From assembly GCA_012656075.1 (NCBI GenBank), contig JAAKBF010000214.1, forward strand, positions 124,001 to 188,000: a stretch of 64,000 nucleotides of DNA, given 5' to 3'. Below the pieces are notes generated by a model. That model searched no databases. It saw only the letters and a program-made list of their open reading frames with translations, and was not told the origin of the DNA. Each line of letters begins with the position of its first letter. Positions within the stretch are counted from its first letter, which is position 1. This document shows positions 9,720-21,040 of the stretch, piece after piece. The translations under genes and the position numbers were made by a program. Source of the stretch: Phytophthora hibernalis. Lineage: Eukaryota; Oomycota; Peronosporomycetes; Peronosporales; Peronosporaceae.

Positions 9720-11048
9720 TCCGGAGCCGTCGCCGGCGTTCTCGTACGCGACATAAACATTTATTCCATAAACGCGTATTATAATAACGCGTCATTTGAC
9801 TGTTTATTTGATCGGACGCGTATAAACAGAGGGCCATGGCCGTTCATTCGAGTGGCACAGTGTACCCATGCGCTCAAAAATGCACCCATTCAGTCCGTGG
9901 AAGTCGGAAGTCGGAAGTCCCACATCTCACGGTGGGTTTACTGATATCAAATCCACTTTTTACGCGTAATTACCACAAGGCTGTGCGCTAGCACCGGATG
10001 AGCTCTGAAATTCACATGTCAAGTGAAATAGTAAGTGCATTGCTTTAATTAAACGCGTACTGGTATCTTCATTTTCAAGGCTTTTCAGCGTTTTCTTGGC
10101 GTTTGCGGAGGCTAAAGTCTCGCAGAAATAGTGCTTACAGCCTTGTCGAATCTGATGCCTTCACTCGCGCTAGTAAGCTCCTAGGTGTGTAGTTTCCTAG
10201 CTACTTCGAAGTAAATATTGTAAATATTAGAGAAGAGTGAAGTTGTGGTGGGCTAGCGCAGGTTAGACGAATGGTGAAGTATACTTTGGTTTCATAGTGA
10301 AATGTTGACAGAGGAAGTATAATATTAGTTGAGTAGCTTCCTACTTCGCTTAGAATGCGCCTACCGGTACTTGTGGCGGTCCACCTAACTCCGAGCTTGC
10401 CACCGTTGGTGGTGGATGTTCTCCACATAGTCCCAGTTGAAGACGTTTTGGCCGAATGCTAGAAGGTGGACTGGCGTTCGTTAAAAGGAGGTGGTTATGT
10501 CTGCACGTGTGATTCCTCGAAGACGATCTAGCCGGCTTGGCGGTCGGCGTAGCGATGCAGCCACTGCTGGTGGAGTGCCGGCTCCAATTGTTATAATTGA
10601 ACGCAATTTTCAAAGATGTTGCGTGAACGTTGAACTAGCACGCCACAGGCAACACGCGGCTTTTTGACTAGTTCTCGCTATTTATTAGTGATTGGAGTGA
10701 GTTTGGCTCATGTCAATTACGGGATCTCTAAGGTTAGCAAGTTGAAGTTGCATTATGAGAGGAATCAGACCAAAAGCAGAAATTGACATGTAATTTTGTC
10801 AGTTCTTGAGGGTTTATTAGATTTGGAGATGAGCTGTTGAGCTGTTACTGTTGTTGATTTTCTGAGTTTTGGCAAGTATGCTTTTTGAGCGGAAAATCGG
10901 ATCACTGATATACTTTGAAATAAATTACAGAGAACACTGAGTTCATAAAAACTGTTAGTACACGCTGTCTAAACTGTACAAACAGTCCAAACTGTTTAAA
11001 CGTTTTTAATCGTGCTGTCACTACTAGCACTGCATATACAGCACACAC
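9720..11048. other. Non-coding: G2 leader or LTR remnant and AT-rich flank
   Basis: No convincing gene. Minus-strand signals near 9750-9830 fit an LTR or leader of the G2 copy: a TTTATA box (9821-9827) and two AATAAA signals (9803-9808, 9760-9765), with ACGCGT repeated several times. I could not define TG...CA ends or a primer-binding site. From 10.2 kb on the sequence is AT-rich. A short stretch at 10950-11020 repeats AAACTG-like words. Frames of 75-87 residues at 10.2-10.6 kb match nothing I know. Confidence 0.4.
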
Positions 11049-11056
11049 ATCAAGAA

Positions 11057-11150
11057 CAGGGCTGTCGACGTCGAGGGTTTTTGACGTCTGTTGCCGACAC
11101 TGACGTCCGACGTCCCTTGAGGTCAGCTGACGTCGAGCCGACGCTTCGCT
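11057..11150 (+). repeat. hAT left terminal inverted repeat and subterminal GACGTC cluster
   Basis: Terminal repeat followed by several GACGTC or GACGTCC/GACGTCG hexamers within about 90 bp, ending GCCGACGCTTCG. The right end (13895-13974) mirrors this with five more. Clustered subterminal hexamers are where hAT transposases usually bind; binding here is inferred. Confidence 0.8.
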
Positions 11151-11855
11151 AATATCCAGCCTTATTTGCGCTGCTGATTGGTAGAAAAAGATGTCAGTGA
11201 GTCCAATGAGAGGATCGATCTGACGGAGATGTGAGAAGCCTCATCGCCTCATCTTACTTAATATGTGACTCAATTAAGCTGTCGTTAAATGAGTGGTGAC
11301 AAAATTTGCCAGTACCCCCGGCGCTCAATCGAAGAAGGATTCCTTCTTCCTTCAAGGAAGGAGCCCCAACACCTCGCAAGCACGCACATACACATTATAA
11401 AGGAAAAATGCCTTCAAACGCGTTCGCCAATCAATACAAAACAAAGACACGCGTTGATATTTATCGCATCGGCAGCACTCTGTGATTACAAAGGGATTCG
11501 GCTTGATCTCTCTGCTGCAGTGACCTCAGCACCTGCATCTTGTGTCAGTAGCTTCCTGCTGTTACGTTTGTAGCAATGAGCGCGCCAAACGCGTCGCGTA
11601 TTGCTGGTTTTCCGGCGTCCTTATGTCGGGCCCCTCAATCAGGGCTCCCGAAAAAATTGCCTTGCAATAACTGCTATAAATAACGACAGTATATTTATTG
11701 CTGGGTCAGAGGCAAGAAAATAAATAATTTATGGTGAAAACACACTAAACTAAGGAATTGGTGTGTCGGATTACCTTAAATTATTTCTGACAACCCCACC
11801 AGTCATTTGTTCGTTCTGAGCTCAGACCAAGTTGTGATCAGGTCCTCATTCTACC

Positions 11856-13657
11856 ATGAACTACTCCGCCCTCAGCATGGTTCTCTCTCCTCGTCGCCTT
11901 GCTCGCTCCAAGTTCAAACCGGCTCAAGTGGCTGGTTTTTCTTCCGACCGTGCCGCGACGAGTTCGATGAGGTCGTTCTTGAATATCATCGATGTCGCTG
12001 CGGCACGGTTCGGAAGCAGACACATCACAACGGCTTCTCCAACCTGATGTCTCACGTGCGGAGCGATCATCCCGACTACGAGAACGTCATGCTAGCCTCT
12101 ACGACCACCGAAACGGGGTCTATCATCAACTTCGTTCGTCGCTCATCCCTTAACCTATTCAGCTGGTTCGAGTGGATCCTGAAGAACAACCTACCGCTGC
12201 ACTTCTGTGAGAACGACGCGGCTAGACGGTACGCTGTGCGATATTTCTAATGTATCTGATCGCTAAAAGGCAATCTAATTGTTGTGCTAATTTTCTGTTG
12301 ATCTGTTACTCGAAGCTGGATCCAATTTGTGTAGAGACTCGAGTCTCCGGTATGCGCTGCGTGACCACGGCTATTGAGCGCCTCATCGCGGCCGAGATGC
12401 TTGCGCTCTTTGGGCTTATCCTTGACGGATTGACCCATGCCTCGGAGCATTTCCTTGCCGTCTATGGTCGCTACGAGATTGATGGCGTGACAAAGACGCC
12501 GCTCCTCTGCATGGCTCCTCTACTCAATGATGAGGACAAAAACCTCACGGACCGTGGCCACATGGAATTTCTCGCGACTATGTTACCACAAGACTACGGC
12601 AAGCAGCTGGACCAGTGCTGCTTCTTGGTCGCCTACAACTGCTCGGTCAACCGCCTGCTAGCAACGTTGATGGGCGTACCGTTGGTCGGCTGTGCCAGCC
12701 ACCGCCTCAACCGTGCTGTCCAAGTTGAAATGGAGGAGTTCAGCTCGGAGCTCGACGCGGTGCAGAAGCTGATGCTCAAGCTGTGCACCCTGAACCAGTC
12801 TGCCAAGCTCAGGTACAAATCATTTTTGTGGTCAACAGCATTTCTAAATTTGTTTCTAATTCTAAAACTTTTCTAATTGTGTACAGACAAAATACTCAGC
12901 TTCGACCAGTCATCCGCCAAGACACCAGGTGGGGTCGACCTATGCCATGATCGAACGGTACTTTAAGCTGCTGGAGTTCATTGACCTCAACGACGACGAC
13001 ATCGTGGACCTCATGCCGTCGCCGGCAGCCAACCGCCGCCTCCGGGGACTGCTGAAGGACCTAAAGAAGGTGGAGTCTGTGTCGAAGTCACTGCAAGGAG
13101 AGGATGTGTCGCTCCTGGATGCGCGTGCGTGGCTAGATGGATTAATTTCCATCAAGCACCACTACGCGAGATTCATTGGTACGTTCCATGTATTGTTGTT
13201 TCCGCGCTTTTTTTATTATGAAATGCTAACATAAATTGTTTTTTATTTGTTGTAATTATTAGGGCCACGCGCAGACATCGTGCACAGCCCCGATTTTGAG
13301 GCGGGTGTACTCGGGTCCTGGCCGGCAAATCCAGCCGGTTGACGCGTGCTGAAAAGGCAGCGTTAGCACCTTTCATTGTCAGCATGCCCGTCGTCAGCGA
13401 GGACGAGAGCGATGAAGAAGGATCGTTCGTCGAGCAGATTCAGAAGCGTCGTCGTTTGGCAGCTAAAGCCACGAGGTTCGACCTCCTGCATGTTATTCCT
13501 GCGACGTCGAACGTGGTCGAGCGCTTTTTAGCGTCGCTCGCACCACATTCGGCCAGGAACGGCACAGTCTTCTTCCAATTACTTTGGAGATGATTCTCTT
13601 TTGAGAGAAAACAGCGCGTACTGGGATGCCCGTACGGTTGACGAGGCAACACTGTAA
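11856..13657 (+). pseudogene. hAT transposase, BED finger, three introns, degraded
   Basis: Start ATG 11856 (MNYSALSMVLSPRRLA). A +1 shift at the T-run near 11938 leads into a BED-like finger (CRCGTVRK, SHVRSDHPDY). Introns: 12236-12315, 12813-12886, 13179-13262, all GT-AG. After intron 1: MRCVTTAIERL, LDGLTHASEHFLAVYGRYE (first catalytic Asp region), NCSVNRLLATLMGVPLVG and CASHRLNRAV. After intron 2: QLRPVIRQDTRWG. After intron 3: LTRAEKAALAPF and the dimerisation block DLLHVIPATSNVVERF. Further single-base lesions near 12930, 13312, 13526 and 13590 break the frame. It would cut and paste the flanking inverted repeats; this copy cannot. Confidence 0.9.
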
Positions 13658-13894
13658 ACCTTCAATAGATTTTGTGTGAATCATTGGACAAGTTATTCAG
13701 TTATTTTTTTTACGTTGCACCTTCTGCATAATGTATGTTTGAGCACGTTGGGTGGGAAGCCATAATTTATGAAGCTGGGATGGACATGATAAATATAAAT
13801 ATTATTTTCGGGAGCCCTGCCCTCAATGAGGCTGCTGACGAGGATGAAATCTTAAGAATCTTAATTCGAAATAATGACAGGAAGCCGATGTCGA

Positions 13895-13974
13895 GCTGAT
13901 GTTACCTCGACGTCCCTCGACGACTTTTGACGTCCAGACGTCAACTGAGCGACGCTTCGACGTCGACAGCCCTA
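13895..13974 (+). repeat. hAT right terminal inverted repeat
   Basis: GACGTC-like hexamers recur (GACGTCCCTCGACGACTT, GACGTCCAGACGTC, CGACGCTTCGACGTCGACAG), then CAGCCCTA at the tip, followed by the 8-bp target duplication at 13975-13982. Counterpart of the left end. Confidence 0.85.
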
Positions 13975-13982
13975 ATCAAGAA

Positions 13983-15474
13983 CCTACCGGTGTACGCAGA
14001 GCTACCCGTACCAGCAGTGTTGGCATTTTTACATTTACATTTTTACATTTTTACGTAATAAGTGCCTTTCACTCGCTTTAAAACATTTTTACACAGATAT
14101 TTTGCATTCTTGACGTAAAAAGATCTGAACCGCCGCACTTCCCACAGAGAAGCAGCCTGCTTCATAAGAATCGATCTCCTTACGAACCTGTGCTGTCGTC
14201 GTCTATCCTCCCATGGCAGTCGGATCCTCATGTAACTCCTGCCCGGGCTGCGTGACGAACACGTTGACGGGTCCAAGCGTGTACGCCCGTCAGGTGCTCT
14301 GAGCACAAACTTTTACAGGCTCAACGAGAAATGGTTGCAAACCCAGCCATCACCGCAACTCAAGGGTGTCGATGTCATCATTACACAGTTCGACTCATTC
14401 CACACAACCAACTCGACCATGAGCTCCGACGAAAGTACTACCGCTGCTGGTAGTCGACTCGATCTTCGCGGCGTTGAGCAGATGGTGACATCGACTGACG
14501 GCGTGTCCACCACGATCGCGCCCTCGATGCTCGTGTGTGGCTACACTCTTCTCCGGTTCCTACCCACGGCAGTTATGAACGCCTTCAACATGCATCTTCG
14601 GATGCGAGCACTTCAACTCAAGCGTTCACGGCAGAGATCCACTCTCCAGTTTCTTCACAGCGTTTCCAACCTTCTGCGAGTTCGGATGCTGTCACCAACA
14701 GACTATGTAGGCTAAAGGCCAACAAGTTGACAAGCGCTGGTGAAGACGGAGTGCGGTCTCGGCTTCGACCGGTATGTCCAACTGCCCTTCTACCGGTAGG
14801 CGTGGGTAGCTCCATGACCCACTCGACACTGTTGGTGTCATCGGCGATCGCCACGTCACACAGATTGTTAGCACCATAGCGGAAACCGTGGTACGATGCC
14901 TGGTGTCCGTGGAGATTCGCGTAGTACGTCCTTATTGTTGGCGCCTTAAGTGGTGCAGTCGTAGTTGTAGAAGCAGTAAGGAGTTCCGTATCCCCCAATG
15001 CCAGTCTAGCATCCCTGGTTAATCCATCCTGGACCGACAAGGATATAGCAGTACCACCGCCTTCGAGAATATCGTTCTCTGGAGCACTGCGACCTTGGTT
15101 GTGGTTCATGCCCGAGCCAGATTTGTCGTCACAAGCGCTGATGTGCAGACTCTAAGAGTCAAACACCATATCGCTGCATTCGTTGTACGTGAACAGCTAC
15201 GCGTGATAGTAGAAGTACATGGTGTCGTGGCATGTGGGCGAGATGTAGTCGCTACAGGGCGTCGCGAAGTCGGCGATCTCCCCATTGATGCTGGAGTCTT
15301 TGGCAAGCAGTCCAGCAACTGGACTGCTTGCCAAAGATCTGAAATATCCCACTAATTGCCACGTTTTTAATCGACTTTTTACATTTTTACAGGGGTTTCC
15401 ACTTAAATTAAGTAAAAGGCACGTAAAAAGCCAGTGATGGCCAAATGTATGTACCGGTATTGGAATTTAATTGT
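13983..15474. other. Unassigned 1.5 kb with TIR-like ends
   Basis: No recognised gene. A 163-residue minus-strand frame with an ATG start (14618-15109) and plus-strand frames on the other side show no family signature. The margins resemble each other inverted: left (14011-14075) TTGGCATTTTTAC ... TTTTTACG ... GTGCCTTTCACT, right (15380-15440), read in complement, CACTGGCTTTTTACGTGCC. This suggests a non-autonomous DNA element of about 1.4 kb, but I find no clear target duplication. Confidence 0.35.
15297..15337. repeat. Perfect 19-bp hairpin with CAA loop
   Basis: TCTTTGGCAAGCAGTCCAG at 15297-15315, loop CAA at 15316-15318, and its exact reverse complement at 15319-15337. A perfect cruciform this tight is unusual in decayed sequence. 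Confidence 0.9.
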
Positions 15475-15755
15475 TGTTGTTTAGGTAAGTACCAACTTTT
15501 GGTAAACAGATCCTATTTCTAATCCAACTAGAAACATATGCAAATGGTTAGAACTTGATATTAGTATAAGGATACTGGGCTTAAGAGATGCTATTGCCCC
15601 GTGGCAGCCAAGGCCAACTTAGGAAAAGAGAACCCAACCAAATGAAGAGCTGGGGACGGCACTCACTTTTGAATTAGCCGCCCCGTCTGACGGTTAAAAA
15701 CACACACCTACGGGCCAAGACTTCAACATTTCAGATACTTCGGATAAGTGTCTTG
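15475..15755 (+). repeat. Copia LTR and leader fragment
   Basis: Opens TGTTGTTTAGG and matches the Copia LTR at 31662-31917 through to a CAACA end near 15727, then continues with the Copia leader (TTTCAGATACTTCGGATAAG) and the first codons of gag. The ATG of the other copies reads ATA here. It stops abruptly at 15755, where the E4 LTR begins, so E4 or a recombination event truncated it. Confidence 0.8.
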
Positions 15756-16742
15756 TGTCGTGTAGGAACACGCCATAATTATGTCCTGCTAGTTTTCCCA
15801 CCCACAACACACACCTCGTCCGCAAAGACGAGGTGAATATTGGGCGAAGTCTTGACCTGAAGGCCTTGATTCAGCCCTAGCACCGGGTTGGTCTGACCCT
15901 GCGTACTCCGACTTGTCGGTAGGGCAACCAATCAACTCCACAGCACTAGCCACGAGCACGGTTAGTCTGCAATACACGCACACACACAAATAAACCTCGC
16001 TGGCCCTCAGAAGGAAGGGTCCAGGGCTTTTCAGCCGGTAAGCGAGGGTGCCGGGGTAAAGCTCCGGCGGGTAGGTAGGAAGGAGGCTTAGGTAGCACTC
16101 CCTCGGTCGAACGAGCTTTCTCGTTCTCTGCACACGCAGGAAATCAATCACATAATCTAGTATCTTGGACTTGCCGGGTGGATGAGCACTTGATTACTTC
16201 AACCTTCGTGTCCATCGGCAGGCATAATCCTGGCGATCAAGCGGGACCAGACGCTACGGACACTTACCGTAACCGGACTTGACTCTTGCGATCGGAAGGA
16301 AAATCTGCTCTGTTTGTTGCGCTCTGCGAGCGCTTATCTCTATACTATTCTTTCCTATGCCATATACAAATATCTAGTGTGAACTCGTCCGTTGTAAAAC
16401 CACCGAGTCCTCGGCGACGGCCTGACAGAGCTCCAAGAGCCCTATCCGGCATATCTTCCGGTTGTGGCTGTTTACCAAGGGTCACGACGCGGATATCTTC
16501 CTTGGACAACCGACAGCGACTACTCGCCAAAGGCCAGGGTCCGGAGATCTTTCCGGTGGCGACCTCTCGCTGAACTTGGTGTGCCGTACTTCGCCTCGCT
16601 CTTGTGCCTTGTCACTCTGCCGCGGATGTTCTCGAACAATCTCTGCCCCGTCGCACATTCTCTACAACGGGATTCTGCTTGTCAATCACGAAAGGAGCAG
16701 CGGTGACAGCAGCGGCGGCGAGAGGCAATTCGCTACACCACA
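15756..16742 (-). repeat. E4 3' LTR (987 bp)
   Basis: Minus orientation, opens TGTGGTGTAGCG at 16742 and ends CACGACA at 15756. Core motif TTCACACTAGATATTTGTAT at 16364-16383. Equal in length to the 5' copy at 28929-29915. Upstream in element direction lies the polypurine tract GCGGTGGGGGCAGT (16743-16756). Confidence 0.93.
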
Positions 16743-16806
16743 ACTGCCCCCACCGCATCGCGAACCAGCCCACCTGGCGAGCGTTGTGGTGTCTTGCACG
16801 CGCTTC

Positions 16807-19800
16807 ATGGTCACGACCTCCAGCTCGCTCACCTCCGCGCGCGACATTGCGCACCGTATGGGCGTCACCAATTCTTCCAACGACAATTCGGTACGTCCCA
16901 GCACCCTGCTTTCATCACTGCATGCTTCGAATGGCGGGGCTAACGACCGCTTGTTCGACTTTGTTTGCTCGCTGCTCATGAAGAACTCGCATCGTCTCAT
17001 GGCGGATCGAGCAGCGTGTGTTGCACCAGTTCCTGCAGCTCGCGGGCTTACTTTCGCAGGCGCGGCGTCGTCGTCGTCGCCCAGTGCTGATGCTGCGGTT
17101 CCTTCGGCAGCGCTCGTTGTCTTGCCCAGCTCCGTTCCATGCTTCGCCGGCTCGCAGTCCTCGGTACGTGATGCATTGATCCCGTCGTTGCTCATTGCTT
17201 CCGCTGACATGTGCAACGATGGCTCGGTATCATTACAGCAGCCAGGAGCGACCTATTTGCGTGCGCCTCGGCTTACCGAAATTGAAGGAACAGCTTTGCA
17301 TGGCTTGTTGACGGACGCGTCAGAAGAGTCGTCGGAGAGGCTGATGGCTGTCCTTGTGTCACATCTTACGGACGCAACCCGATGCATCGTGCAACTGATT
17401 TTGAGTGCTGCCAGTCCTAGCAACCCTGTACGTGATCGCCGGATCGCTGAGGCTCGTTCGGTGCCAGATCTCGTAGCCGTCATAAATCAGCCAGCTGAGG
17501 ACCCTCGGGACCACGTTGAAGTGATTGGTCGTCTGCAAGCCGAAGTGACGAACGCCCGTCTTGCCAAGGATGCTGCAGAACGAGCTGCCGTCGACGATAA
17601 ATCCAAGTTGAGTTCTGCTAAGCTGCTCCGTCACCAGCAATGCGCTGAAAACGCCCAGTTAAAGAAGCAGGTGCAGATAGTCGAGCGGCTTCGCATTGCC
17701 AGCGATCGCCAGCTCGTGGACCAGACGGCTGTTGTAGCGAGATCGTAGACAAAACCAAGGCCCTTCTGGAAGCTGCCAATACTTCCAATGACACTCTGCT
17801 GCGTAAGCTCGCTCTTGACCGTGAGCACTATAAGAAGAACCCGGCCCTGTTTTCCAGTCGTGTTCGCCAGCTTCACCATTATTTGACTCAAAAGGGTGAC
17901 TCTGCAGCTGATCGTACTCAGCGAGCTTTGCTGAAAGATATGAAATACACGGTAGCCGAGACGCTGCGCGCCGACCAATGGCTTCGCAAATACGTCGACG
18001 ACCGGCATTTGGATGCAGACACTCTGCTCTTGCTGTCGAAAGGTAGGTTCCCATGAATTCGCCGGTTGTCGTGACTTTTCTCCTAATGTGTATCGTTCGC
18101 TTTCTCATAGGTGGTTGCATCGAAGAACGAGATCTCGCTGTTCTCGGGCTGGACCCAGATGCTGTGGACATCGTTCGGGACGCCATTCGTGACTCGGATT
18201 CTTCGTTGACAGTGAAGGCTTTAGCCAAACGAATTGCTCGGCAAGTTCATCGTCTTCGTGGTGATCCGTCCGCCGACGATGAGGTGTCGGCTGCCACCGC
18301 AGTTCCAGCAGAGTCGACGGAGATGAAAGTTGGTTTTGGCGGAAGCAGCGAGGGTGAAGTTGAGGATCAGGATGATCTGTCGGACTCCTTGCTTGCGACG
18401 CCATCATCGACATCTCGCCCTGCTTCGTCTCCGCTGGGCAAGCGTGCTCGTCCGCAGCAGGCTGTCGTTGGCGGGAAAACTTTCTATCGCAAGTCATTGA
18501 AGACTCGGTCTTCGGCCCATGCCGACAAGACAGTCGATTCGAAGTCAACGCAAGGTCGTCCGAGGGCTTACTCCAAGTCGAAATCTCGCGTCGCTCACCA
18601 GCATCGGCTGAAGTCCAAGCGCGGCTCGGAATCGACTCCTGCGTCCCCACAGCCAGCAGCTGGTTCCGGCTCGTTGCCCACGACACCTCGGTCTACTGCT
18701 AGTGCGTCCTCAGTAGCTTCCACCATCGATTTGCTGTCACCACCGGCGTCTCCTGCAGGATCTTTGTCCATTTCAGGAACACCACGTCGTCGGTCCACAC
18801 GTGCCGCTGCAGCACAATCCCGTGAGGGTGCTGCCAGTGTTATTGCTCTGGAGACTGTGGATAATGACTTCATCTTTGGGTCTGGATCTCCTGGCCAAAG
18901 TCCACCTACCAGTCTACAGCTTGGGGCAACTCGATCGTTCCACAGCGTAGCTTCGGAAGAGAAGGAGGACTATCAAGTTACTGCGGGAGTAGCTGAGACT
19001 TCGGGAGCAGGACGCCAGTGATCATGGGTACGCCAGTCAAGACGTTCACCCTACTCATGACCCGACTTCCATGCCTGCTCTGGATCGTGTGGCACCAAGA
19101 CGTGTGCAACGCCCGGTACGACAGCATACCGTGGTTTTGGCGACACTGTCAACTACACCTGGGACCAACCCAAACGTGTTGGATCCTGAACCGATTCTTC
19201 CCACCGCAATCCGTGGTTGGCAGCCTCTCGTGAGACCCTCCAAAAAGCTCGTTGCGTGGACATATGCCTTCTTGGAACCGGGGTTTAGGCTGGAGGGTTC
19301 TCAAGCATGTTGGAATCAAATTCTGAACCACCGGACTCCCACCCCAATTCCGGGAGATGTAGTCACGCTCTGCTCGGTCGAGGTTATCCGGTCGTTCGCG
19401 GATTGGCGACGTCCGGATTATCCATATCAACAATTACGACGCAAAATGCCGGACCACGCATTCTTCTTCCACGTGGAGACGATCATGCCTGATGTTCACA
19501 TATCGATTCGTGGGCTGAAGCTTCACCGAGTCGTCAAGCTTTGGCGCCAGGTGCAAGGGTTTGCTGCCGAGGACACCGAGAGCGACGACATTGGTTTTTC
19601 CTTGTGGGAGCGTGCGCATTGGGTGTTGAAGGCTTCCGTGGAGCGAGCAATCGCTACGTTGATCCGGGTCTCCGACGACAATTCGACTCTCGTGCGAAAG
19701 GTGCAAGATGCGTGGGATGATTATATAATGGTCGTGACAAACGAGACGACAACTTGCGCAACAAGTTCATGCCGTTCTGGAAGTGGGCTCTTAAGAATGA

Positions 19801-20236
19801 TCGTGGAGAAGATGAGATCCCGGCAGAGTTCTTATTTGAACCGTCGATGCTGGTATATTCGTTCGAGGTGTCGCCGTGGGTCCCCGCTTCTGACGATTGG
19901 TGTACCGAAGTTACGACTTTGGATTCACGTCAACCTTGGCGCAATTCTTGGGTTGACATCCCTAGCAAGCACCCGTTCAATACCACGTTCGTTCCGAGCA
20001 ACCCAGGGGTCAAACTTTTCGTTCCTCGAGGTATGACGGACGTGGAAGTCGGTCGGTCCGTAGTGGTTAATCCTGAGCTGCAGGAGAACAGCATTGAACC
20101 AGGTTGGCATGAGCTGGTGAAATTGTGGTCCAGCGACGCGTCATCTACCGAAAGAGACTCAATACAAGCCACGGAAGAGCCGGCATCTAGTGACGGGGCG
20201 AACTTTGGTCTTCCGGGTTCTCTATTGGAACGGTGA
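16807..20236 (+). pseudogene. Antisense coiled-coil gene (aORF) inside E4, one intron
   Basis: Runs opposite to gag-pol between chromodomain and 3' LTR. ATG 16807 (MVTTSSSLTSARDIAHRMG), a Ser/Ala-rich N-terminus, then a charged helix from about 17530 (VIGRLQAEVTNARLAKDAAE) continuing, after a one-base shift near 17735, as EIVDKTKALLEAANT. A 68-bp GT-AG intron (18043-18110) keeps the frame (LLLLSKG to GCIEERDLAVLG). There follow a Ser/Pro-rich middle, a shift near 19005, a globular-looking C-terminal part (KKLVAWTYAFLEP, HFFFHVETIMPDVH-like), a shift near 19745, and a last block (FMPFWKWALKNDRGEDE, QPWRNSWVDIPSKHPF). Total about 1,100 residues if whole. Function unknown. The transcription start would lie in or beside the LTR. 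Confidence 0.7.
18043..18110 (+). other. 68-bp intron of the antisense gene
   Basis: Donor GTAGGT and acceptor TTTCTCATAG. Excision keeps the reading frame and joins two helical/charged segments. A spliceable intron on the plus strand shows this strand is, or was, transcribed by the host machinery. It also could not survive passage through the minus-strand genomic RNA as a spliced form, so the intron is maintained because the antisense transcript is not the retrotransposition template. Confidence 0.75.
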
Positions 20237-20410
20237 CCACTATTTAAGCCTCGGTCGACGTCTCGCCAGCTTTGTCGCGTTGTCTCCAAGCGCATCCAGT
20301 ATTTGCCGTAGCTTCGTAGTGTAGTAGGTGCGCAGTGGAGTTCTTCTTTCTTTATAATTCGTTCCGGTGTTTCACTCTCGAAATTCATCAAATACAATAT
20401 GTAGTTTGGT

Positions 20411-20525
20411 GCAGTAGTTTTTCATCTGTAATCTTGGGCTGCATTGCCCCAAGTACAGGTCAGTGCTGCAGTAGTCGTTTTCATCTGTAATCTTGGGCTG
20501 CATTGCCCCAAGTACAGGTCCTCGT
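20411..20525 (-). repeat. 57-bp tandem repeat downstream of E4 chromodomain
   Basis: Two near-identical units with a 57-bp period, each GCAGTAGT followed by TTTTCATCTGTAATCTTGGG and GCATTGCCCCAAGTACAGGT. It lies in the 3' part of the element between chromodomain and antisense gene, the same place as the unrelated-length repeat of E2 and E6. Confidence 0.85.
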
Positions 20526-20612
20526 CAGCAACTTGGACTGCAAGAGATGCTCGCACTTCTTAAGCTGCAGGTAATCATACAGCATGCCGCCGCAGGAGAG
20601 ATTTGAGATGGG

Positions 20613-21040
20613 TTACCACGTGGGTTCGTCCTGATCAGCCCATTTGATCTTGAACTCTCGAATTGAGCGTCCAGGCCTCGTTGACATTGGCATTCGGTCT
20701 TCTAAGATCTCGAGAACTTCGCTCTCTCCGGCCAGTCGGTCTGGCTCCCAGCTATCTTCAGGTAAAAGCTCCTCGTCGAAGTCAAAGCGTGATTCCTCTG
20801 TCACATCCTGCGTCAACCGAGTCTTCGGTCGATCTTCGAACTCATTCACCGCCTTGAGTCGGGACACATGGACCACCGGGTAGATCCGATACCCGCTGCG
20901 GTCAGGGAGCTCTAGCTCGTAAGTATACTCCTCAATCTTGGTCTTAACTCGGAACGGACCGTGCCATCGGTGAGCCAACTTTTTGTCAGCCCGGGTTTGA
21001 CACGTTTCATGTAGAGCCAGACGCAGCTGCCTGGTGCAAA
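20613..21040 (-). pseudogene. E4 integrase C-terminus and chromodomain
   Basis: Continuous frame with KTKIEEYTYELELPDRSGY, VVHVSRLKAVNEF, a spacer, then the chromodomain core EVLEILEDRM and FKIKWADQDEPTW. The last chromodomain helix (seen in E1 as YDYLRARR) is out of frame below 20613. It would tether the integration complex to chromatin. It is separated from the catalytic core by a shift near 21100-21155. Confidence 0.8.

Larger units (their letters stand above)
11057..13974 (+). mobile_element. Complete hAT DNA transposon (2.9 kb)
   Basis: Ends are inverted repeats: left AGGGCTGTCGACGTCGA (from 11058), right its complement (to 13973). Including one outer base each side, the element is flanked by a perfect 8-bp duplication ATCAAGAA at 11049-11056 and 13975-13982, the length typical of hAT insertions. 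The interior holds an intron-bearing BED-finger transposase on the plus strand. The transposase is broken, so the copy is dead or depends on a relative. Confidence 0.95.

Noticed and set aside
6274..9756. Very long plus-strand open frames (up to about 415 residues) opposite G2
   Set aside because: The minus strand carries the protease DSGA, the CCHC knuckle and the capsid; plus frames are low-complexity Ser/Arg/Val strings caused by GC-rich codons on the other strand.
14335..14715. Plus-strand 126-residue frame as a host gene
   Set aside because: No in-frame ATG at its start, no homology recognised, and a minus frame of similar length overlaps it; evidence does not favour either.
15751..15755. 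Target-site duplication for E4
   Set aside because: TCTTG on the left has no match beside 29915 or 29957; each flank belongs to a different element.
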